Assembly: GCF_001540865.1 (NCBI RefSeq)
Contig: NC_033638.1
Location: 8,723,133 to 8,787,132, forward strand
Reading direction: 5' to 3'
Source: Ananas comosus
Lineage: Eukaryota; Streptophyta; Magnoliopsida; Poales; Bromeliaceae
Length of the DNA: 64,000 nt
The notes below the pieces were generated by a model that saw only the letters and a program-made list of their open reading frames with translations, was not told where the DNA came from and made no database searches. Each line of letters starts with the position of its first letter. Position 1 is the first letter of the stretch. Shown in pieces: positions 56,930 through 64,000 of the stretch. Made by a program: the position numbers and the translations under genes.

Positions 56930-58790
56930 ACTAGTAGAAGACGTGCCTAAATTGTGTGTTTGTGTGTGTAAGACATACACAGTTAATGCAAAGGACAATA
57001 GCTGTGTGCAAAGGACTTATGGATAAGTTGATAATGAAGAAAAGGATAAACTTCAAATATCATCATGTAGTTTCACATTTTTTTACTTTAGTATTTTGTG
57101 ATTTAAAGTATATCAAGTTAGTATTCTGTAATTTTATTTTTATCCTTTCATTAACTTTTCGTTAATATTTCATTAATTATATACAAAAAATTTCAGATAT
57201 CTCATCTATATTTATCGAATAATCACTTTAGTATTATTTAGTTTTAACTTTATCATTAATTTAATAAAAAAAATTAGTAAAATCGATAATAAAAAAATAT
57301 AAAAAAATTATAGGGCACTAAATTGATACAATTTAAATTATAAATTACTAAAATGAGAAAATATGAAACTACATGAGTGATTTTTGAAGTTTTTTCTAAA
57401 GAAAATTGTGGGACGGAATAACTATTACACGAGGAAATGCAAAAAACGTGTTTAAAGTGTGTGTTTGTGTGTAAGACATACACAGTTAATGTAAAGGACG
57501 TTTGCTGGACGTTTGCTGATGTGCAAAGGACGCATGGATAAGTTGATGATAAAGAAATTGTGGAATGGAATAAATAGTACATCGGAAATAGGAAATAAAA
57601 AAGACGTGCCTAAATTGTGTGTTTGTGTATGGGACATACACAGTTAATGCAAAGGACGTAGGGATAAGTTCATGATAAAGAAAATTGTGGGACAGAATCT
57701 TTCAAAATTTTAATTGCAACATCTTAACTTTTAATTTATTTAATTTAAATTATTTAATAAGTTTTTTTATACAAAATTTAAATTAGTTATTTATTTTAAT
57801 AAATTTATAGTTGTATAGATTATATAAATATATTAACTAAGTTTGTAAATATAAATGATACATTCTAATTTTAAAGTTAATGAGACACTAACTGACTCAA
57901 ATTAAATAAATTAAGAGGTTATGTAGTAAATTAAAATTTTTAAAGATTCTGTGATAAGATCAAAATGGTAGATAGTTGAGGGAAGTTTTATATATTTTTA
58001 CAAATTTTTTTTCCTAAGGATGCTTGTAGTTCGATGCGTGCATATTTGCTGCTGGACGTTTGCTGATGTGCAAAGGACGCATGGATAAGTTGATGATGTG
58101 CAAAGGACGCGTGGATAAGTTGATGATAAAGAAAATTGTGGAAGGGAATAAATAGTACATAGGAAATAGGAAATAAAAAAGACGCGCCTAAATTGTGTGT
58201 TTGTGTATGGGACATACACAGTTAATGCAAAGGACGTTTCCTTCTGCAAAAAGACGAGACGTGACTAAATTGCGTGTTTGTGTATGGGACATACACAGTT
58301 AATACAAATGACGTTTCCTTGTGCACAGGATCTAGGGATAAGTTCATGATAAAGAAAATTGTGGGACGGAATCTTTCAAAATTTTAATTGCAACATCTTA
58401 GCTTTTAATTTATTTAATTTAAATTATTTAATAGTTTTTTATACAAAATTTAAATTAGTTATTTATTTTAATAAATTTATAGTTGTATAGATTATATAAA
58501 TATATTAACTATGTTTGTAAATATAAATGATGCATTCTAATTTTGAAGTTAATGAGACACTAACTGACTCAAATTAAATAAATTAAGAGGTTATGTAGTA
58601 AATTAAAATTTTTAAAGGTTCGGTGATAAGATCAAAATTAGAATGCATCATTTATATTTACAAACATAGTTAATATATTTATATAATCTATACAACTATA
58701 AATTTATTAAAATAAATAACTAATTTAAANTACAATTTTTTTCCCTAAGGATGCTTGTAGTTCGATGCGTGCATATTTTGTCAAACATGA
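56930..58790. repeat. Complex tandem repeat region with one inverted copy
   Basis: The motif TTTGTGTGTAAGACATACAC-AGTTAATGCAAAGGAC (or GGGACATACAC) recurs at about 56963, 57467, 57621, 58200 and 58277. The word GGATAAGTTGATGATAAAGA recurs between them. A block of about 290 bases at 57690-57975 is repeated at 58350-58640, a shift of about 660 bases. At 58449-58544 and 58634-58729 lies a perfect 96-base inverted repeat that ends at the single N at 58730. After the N the sequence resumes with CTAAGGATGCTTGTAGTTCG, also present at 58015. Confidence 0.75.
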
Positions 58791-58908
58791 AATAGAATTT
58801 GAATCCAGATTTTATAATCTGTCAAAAAAACTGTACCAAATTATTCTAAAATTAATGTCGTGATAAAGGAGAGATAATTTGGGTCCTTTCCTTTTAAATT
58901 TTTTTTAC

Positions 58909-58913
<5 letters not shown>

Positions 58914-58947
<34 letters not shown>
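58914..58947. repeat. AT dinucleotide repeat
   Basis: About 17 TA units. Confidence 0.9.
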
Positions 58948-58949
<2 letters not shown>

Positions 58950-59032
58950 TAATTTAGGGTATAAAATATATATCCTAATTTTTGGATATATAGATGGTAT
59001 TACTCTACTAATTTTGTCAATTTTCTTTTTAC

Positions 59033-60475
59033 CATACACTACAATTTGCCGATGATATGATCTTGTTTTTCGATGGTTCTTTGAGATCAGCAGCAGCGAT
59101 CAAGCTTATTTTGGGGGCCTTCTCCGAGATTTCGGGGCTCAAGATCAATTACAACAAGAGTGCACTTATCCCTATCAACTTGTCGCAAGACCAGTCCGCT
59201 GAATTGTCCGCCTTCTTAGACTGCTCGTTACAAAATTTTCCAATCAATTACCTTGGGCTGCCTCTTAGTCCCAAATCAAAATGGCTTCCATTGCCTCATT
59301 AAGTGGGACAATGTGTGTCGCCCGAAACACTTCGGCGGTATCGGCATGCGACACCTAAAAGTATGAACTCTGCACTTTTGATGAGGGGTCTTTGGAATTT
59401 CCATACTGCATCGGCACTACCATGGGTACAGCTCATAAGAGAAAAACACTACAAGCGCTTTCCGCTCTCCTTGAGCAGCAGAATTCCAGCTGGTTGCTCA
59501 CCCCTTTAGAAAAACCTCCTGAAAACCGCTCCACCGTTCTTCACTTCTATTTCCTACTTAACGGCGAACGGGAACAATACACCTTTCTGGAATGCTCGTT
59601 GGTGTTCGGAGTCAACCCTGCAGGCCAGCTTCCCTCATCTGTACGCTACAGCGCGCCTCAAGCATGCGTCGGTCAAGACTTGGCTTGCAAAGTACGCGCT
59701 GCAACTCCATCGTGGTTTCGTGTCTCCGCTGATTGAGGAAGGTCAGGATGAGATACAGCGCTTCTCTGACCTTGCAGTTGATTTTCCTCTTTCAAGCGAA
59801 GTGGACTCGATTGCTTGGAGATGGAACAACGGTAGGAAATTCTCAGTCCACAGTGGTTACAACTTCCTCATCTTTGGGGGTGTCATTGATCGAAGGATCT
59901 CCCAGCTATGGAAACTAAAAATTCCTCTCAGAATCAAAATTTTCATGTGGCTAGCCTCAAAGAATAGGGTATTAACGACGGACACTCTGTCCAAGCGTGG
60001 CTGGCAGGAGCCGTCGATTTGTGCTCTGTGTCACAGGAATGGAGAAAACCTTGAACACTTACTTTTCGAATGTACGTATGCAAAGTCCCTGTGGAGGATC
60101 CTGCTACATGGAATGCCGACCACTATACATCTTTTATTAAATCTACCGGGGGATTTGCCAATTAGATGGAGCAGAGCAAGGAATTCACAGTCAGGTCAGG
60201 CAAAGATACGCCTCGATCACTTCTTCGCAGCGGCGTGTTGGGAACTTTGGAAGGAAAGAAACTCTCGAATATTCGAAAATCGAGTAGCGGGAAGCGACGA
60301 AGTGGGCAACAAAGTGCTATCCTCTGTTAACTTTTGGAATTCTACCCTGAGGGATTAGGGAGACTGGAGGAGTGTGAAGCTTACCCACGTTTCTCTTATT
60401 ATCTAGTATCTTGTATTTTGTCAATTCTCAAATAGGGGCTCCCTGTTTAATCAAAATAAAATAAAATAAAATAAA
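59033..60475 (+). pseudogene. Decayed plant LINE, 3' part of the second ORF
   Basis: The plus strand starts inside the reverse transcriptase at the catalytic LQFADD motif (near 59040), followed by a long readable stretch (SGLKINYNKS, INYLGLPLSP) to a stop at 59300. A different frame then continues the homology (CRPKHFGGIGMRHLK, LMRGLWNF). A third block at 59720-60358 is the zf-RVT region (FSVHSGYNFL, LWKLKIPLRIKIFMWL, CALCHRNGENLEHLLFEC). At least two frame breaks make it non-functional. The 3' end is a short UTR and AAAAT repeats (60450-60475), with no GGTAGC hairpin, so it belongs to a different LINE lineage from the copy at 9.7 kb. Confidence 0.85.
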
Positions 60476-60544
60476 ATCTATTGGAATTTGATAAACCTTT
60501 ACACATAGGGATAAAGTTATTATGTATAAAAATATTAATTTTAT

Positions 60545-61146
60545 GGCTAAATTATGAAAAATTTCCTTAATAAAATTCGTTTTTCATTTTTCTCTTTTGT
60601 CATATAAAAATCTATATTTTACCTCCTTAAAAAATAAAAAATATTCATAGAGGATACGGTGTTAATTGTATTGACAAAATAATCAAAATAATCTCTCCTC
60701 CCCAATCCTCCTTTATCTGTAGTTTCCCTATTTTCGTCCTTCATACCTCCCTTGACCCCACCTCAGCCTCCCCCGCCACCTTGCCCTTGCTCTCCTTCAT
60801 TCGGCGACGGTGGAAAGAAATCGGGGTGGGCGCAGATAGCTAGAGGGTGGACGAGGGTGAGACGGCGAAGGAGACAAGGGCATGGGTGTGGACACGAACG
60901 GAGGGATGGGGACGTTGTCGGTGAGGCGACGGAGGCGGCGTTGGTGAGAAAGGACAGAAAGGTACTTTAGATATAAAAAATATATAATAATAGAATAGAG
61001 TCAGAACCCTAAAAGAACATTGACAGTATATAGGGTACGAAGTGAACATTTTTTATTTTTTAAGGAGCAAATTGTAGCTTTTTAAATGACAGAAAAAAAA
61101 AAGTGAAAAAACAAATTTTGTCAGAAAAATTATCTGTAATTTAGCC
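60545..61146. mobile_element. MITE-like element with roughly 100 bp inverted ends around a GC-rich insert
   Basis: The left end (GGCTAAATTATGAAAAATTT ... TACCTCCTTAAAAAATAAAA) and the reverse-complemented right end (GGCTAAATTACAGATAATTT ... TGCTCCTTAAAAAATAAAA) are alike over about 100 bases. Between them, 60720-60960 is GC-rich with proline-coding-like CCTCCCCCGCCACC words, unlike the AT-rich arms. It may be a captured host fragment. No protein homology is readable. Confidence 0.6.
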
Positions 61147-62019
61147 TAATATTATATATATAAGCGAATTATGTTTCCTAAAATCCCCCTTTAAACTTTC
61201 TTTGTTATTCAAATCAACTCTGACTATTAGTAGCTGTTAAATCTCCTCGGTTAAACCCGAATTATTTCTCAACCCATATTAAAATAGAGATGAAATTAAT
61301 ATCATTTTTTCCACTTCTTATTTATCTATTTTTTTAATCTATATCTCCTAACCTACCTCTCTCGGTGTTGATCGCATTCTTTCTTCGGGATTCTCGCCAG
61401 CGACACCTCCGGCGACAACAGCAGCGGTGGTGACGGAGATCCCTCAATTGAGAATTTTTTAAAACCTCCGATGAAAACAGCAGCGGTGGTGACGGAGATC
61501 CCTTGATTGAGAAGTTTTCAAATAATCCATTTTTTTAACCCTCTAACGAAGGTGACATGAATCTTTAGATCTATTCCTTGTATAAGATTCTATTATTTTA
61601 GTTTTTTGAACTATCAACAATATATATTTAAAGCTTAATTTTACAATTTTAATTAAGTAGGAGGCACCAATGAATGAGGATATAATGGAAGGAAGAATAA
61701 CTTCATCTTCTTGAGTCATAACTAGAGAAGATGAAACTTTTTCTTCAACGGCTCGAGAAAAAACATAATTGTTGTAAGAGTAAATAAAAAGAGAATAAAA
61801 CCGTTTAAGAGCAAGTAAAAAAATTAGGAGCATGTTAAGGACAAATAAAAAGGGTAAGTGATAGCAAAATATATCTAAATAAATAAATAATTATTTTACA
61901 TAAAATAATAAATTTTTTTTATTGTGCACTAATAGAACCGAACTCTAAAAATATATTTGAAAAAAATTAATTTTTTATAAATTAAGGTTTTTTGTAGAAT
62001 AGCAAAACTTTTTTGTTTA
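61147..62019. other. Spacer with a GC-rich patch and a 59 bp tandem pair
   Basis: At about 61406-61523 a unit beginning CCTCCG and containing CAGCAGCGGTGGTGACGGAG occurs twice with a 59-base period. This is GC-rich in AT-rich surroundings and may be another gene fragment. The 96-codon minus frame at 61543-61833 has no recognised motif. Confidence 0.4.
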
Positions 62020-62100
62020 AGAGAAAGATAGTATATTACCTGCTTCGTCTCGAGTCTCAACCATTAAGAACTTTGTCACTTGCATTAAAAACGGCCGGTA
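62020..62100 (-). mobile_element. Internally deleted SINE copy
   Basis: On the plus strand the tail module (GAGAAAGATAGTATATTACC-TGCTTCGT) joins directly to the head region (GTCTCAACCATTAAG ... CACTTGCATTAAAAACGGCCGG). The middle of the SINE, including box B, is gone. Confidence 0.6.
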
Positions 62101-62435
62101 ATGATAAAATTTTATAAAAATAAGAAACGGTCGGTAATGATAAAATTTTATAAGAATAATTTTTATATTAACTATTTAAAAGAATAAATATGAAAGTTAA
62201 AAATTTTATAATAATATATAAGCAAATGGCCGTGCATTAAAAATTATTAATAGGGAGTACTAGTGCCAGCCGAATAACTTGGCCCAAGAACCCGTCTTTC
62301 GGTGAACACGGACAAAAACTAAAAAAAAAGAGAAATATTTCTTCTTTGATTATCGTTTTTTTTTTAAAGCATTATATGCATATTCTAAAAGGATATACAT
62401 CATATATTCTTTCATCCTAAGATTCTGATTTTATC

Positions 62436-62594
62436 ACCGACCGTCCCTAGAGCAAATGGCAAAGATTTGATGGTTGGTATTCGAGACCCAAGTTCGAATC
62501 CTAGTTGATTCACACTTCTTGCTAAGTTTATTTCTAAATTAAAATAAACGAAGCGAATAACGTGCTGCCTATCTCTCAAAAAAAAAAAAAAAAG
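62436..62594 (+). mobile_element. tRNA-derived SINE with a perfect target-site duplication
   Basis: Plus-strand full copy: ACCGACCGTCCCTAGAGCAA head, AAGTTCGAATCC box B, body AAGTTTATTTCTAAATTAAA, tail and a run of about 16 A. The 15-base sequence GATTCTGATTTTATC flanks both sides (62421-62435 and 62595-62609). Confidence 0.93.
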
Positions 62595-63125
62595 ATTCTG
62601 ATTTTATCGGCTTTTACTGTTTGGAATACTAAAAAATCAATAAGTTTTGTGAACTCTAAAATAATGAGGTGCACATGTATATTATACACTCTCTTTTGGA
62701 GTATACACTTTAGCTTTTTTTTGTTTGTTTAGGTTGAACTTTTAATTTCTCTCATGTGGTTTATCGCATTTTTACTTTGTTACTTTATAATTCAAAAAAT
62801 TACAGTTTGGATGAAAAAATTGTTTACAATCTACTATCCACTCGTATATTTTTTGATATACGAAATTTTATTTAAAAAATAAAAAGTAAACACAATATTA
62901 CCAAACGAGGCCTAAACTTTTTTATTTAAAAGTTATAATTAATTAATTCTACAAAACAAAAAAAATCAGAAGATGTTGAACACAAATTAAACTTGAAGGA
63001 TCATTTTGAGGGAACGTACTAAATCTAGCACCATTTTTTTCTTATAATAATACAATACACCACTCTTTTCTAGTAATAATACAACATACATAGCTATTGG
63101 GGACTAACTTTTTCACATTTAATGT

Positions 63126-63283
63126 CCACGGTCTCTAATGCAGGTGTCAAAAGATATGATAATTGCTATTCAAGATTTTAAATTTGAAGTCTAACCGCTT
63201 TACATTTCTAACTAAATATGTTTCTATAAAAATGAATATATAATACAGTGAGTAGCATGCTATGGTTCTCTCAAAAAAAATAC
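63126..63283 (+). mobile_element. Highly decayed SINE, plus strand
   Basis: It keeps the family order: CACGGTCTCTAATGCAGGTG (head), TTTGAAGTCTAAC (eroded box B), ACTAAATATGTTTCTATAAA (body), TGAGTAGCATGCTATGG (tail hairpin) and a short A run. Confidence 0.6.
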
Positions 63284-63478
63284 TTTCATATCTTTCCTCG
63301 TCATTCCATTTTCGTTTAATACTAAAATAAAAAAAAAGGATCACATAAATTCTTTAGGGAAAAATTTTTCAATCCTAGCATGTAGGGTTGTAATGTAAAA
63401 ATCCTTTTTGACCCAGCATTTCTCAATATTTTTATCATTAAAAAAAAAAAACTATCAATTAAAACTACAGTTGCCTAA

Positions 63479-63829
63479 GGGCTGTTTGGTTCTGCGTAAA
63501 ATTGTGAAAAATAATTTTTTAAAAAAAAATGTTTCAGAGAAAAATAAATTTTACATTCTTTAGTATTTGATTTATAGGAAAAGAAAAATAGTTGGTTGTT
63601 TGGTTTAAAGAAAAAAATGAAAAGATAAAAAAAACAAAACTATTATATGTATTTTTTTTTCTATTCTACATATTATATATTATTGATATAATAATTATCA
63701 TACTGCATATATTATTATTATAATTTTTATTTGTGAATTAAATATATTAAAAATTATATTATATGATAAATTGATAAGCATATAATATAATATATGTAAA
63801 AATATGTTATAATACCATATAATAAATAT
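63479..63829. mobile_element. Second copy of the 18664-19059 Tourist-like MITE, cut at its right end
   Basis: It starts GGGCTGTTTGGTTCTGCGT after TAA. Its AT-rich body shares long blocks with 18780-18960 (AATTATCATA, ATTATTATTATAATTT, AAATTATATTATA). The right terminus is missing: a type-A MITE begins abruptly at 63830. Confidence 0.5.
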
Positions 63830-64000
63830 GAGTCCGGCTACTATACTATTATGAGTACGATCGCCCTCGTACTCGTAAGTTATTTTCGATGATAGAGCTT
63901 CCGAATCGACGATTCACACCGTTAAACATTATCTAGTGCATTTGATATATCTAGAAATCAAATTTTATAATTTTTCGACATCATTTACCTTACGATCAAA
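63830..64000. mobile_element. Type-A MITE, left end, runs off the window
   Basis: It starts GAGTCCGGCTACTATACTAT, has the subterminal hairpin ATGAGTACGA / TCGTACTCGT, then AAGTTATTTTCGATGATAGA and ATCGACGATTCACACCG as in the other type-A copies. Confidence 0.75.

Overview
This 64 kb window is nuclear DNA of a flowering plant, most likely a monocot. The evidence is intron-rich genes for plant-only families (a Dof/CDF transcription factor, a WOX11/12-type homeobox, ALA1-type P4-ATPases, a two-domain EUL/OSR40 lectin), long AT-rich spacers, many small transposons, and plant-type LINE and SINE remnants. The species cannot be proven from the sequence. A non-grass monocot such as a bromeliad is my guess only.

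Layout. 1-1045: 3' part of a cyclic Dof factor, cut by the window start. 5468-7513 (-): complete three-exon WOX11/12-like gene. 7.5-19.3 kb: transposon-rich spacer with a 5'-truncated LINE, several SINE copies and one small hypothetical ORF. 19345-24092 (-): complete seven-exon P4-ATPase (lipid flippase). 30279-33428 (-): the 5' half of a second, diverged flippase paralogue whose 3' exons are absent from the window. 38002-44436 (+): EUL lectin gene with two tandem domains, its 3 kb second intron packed with foldback MITEs and a GC-rich hAT-type MITE. 44.4-52 kb: MITE cluster with a 1.6 kb near-perfect palindrome and an 800-N gap. 52-64 kb: no recognisable host gene, only AT-rich DNA, tandem repeats, a decayed LINE, MITEs and SINEs.

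The genes do not form a pathway: a photoperiod-type regulator, a root/stem-cell regulator, membrane-lipid flippases and a stress lectin. What links the window is its mobile DNA. One tRNA-derived SINE family occurs about ten times, and its 3' tail (a GGTAGC/GCTACC hairpin before poly-A) matches the 3' tail of the LINE at 9.7-11.3 kb, which suggests that LINE family as its mobilising partner. Two families of foldback MITEs, called A (about 550 bp) and B (about 250 bp) here, share the terminus GAGTCCRGCTACTATAC and carry a hairpin just inside each end.

Assembly quality matters. Three of the four isolated single Ns (44717, 48467, 58730) sit at the edge of a duplicated segment (direct, inverted, inverted), so the large palindrome and two local duplications may be joining artefacts. 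Exon boundaries were read by eye from splice consensus, reading phase and family homology.
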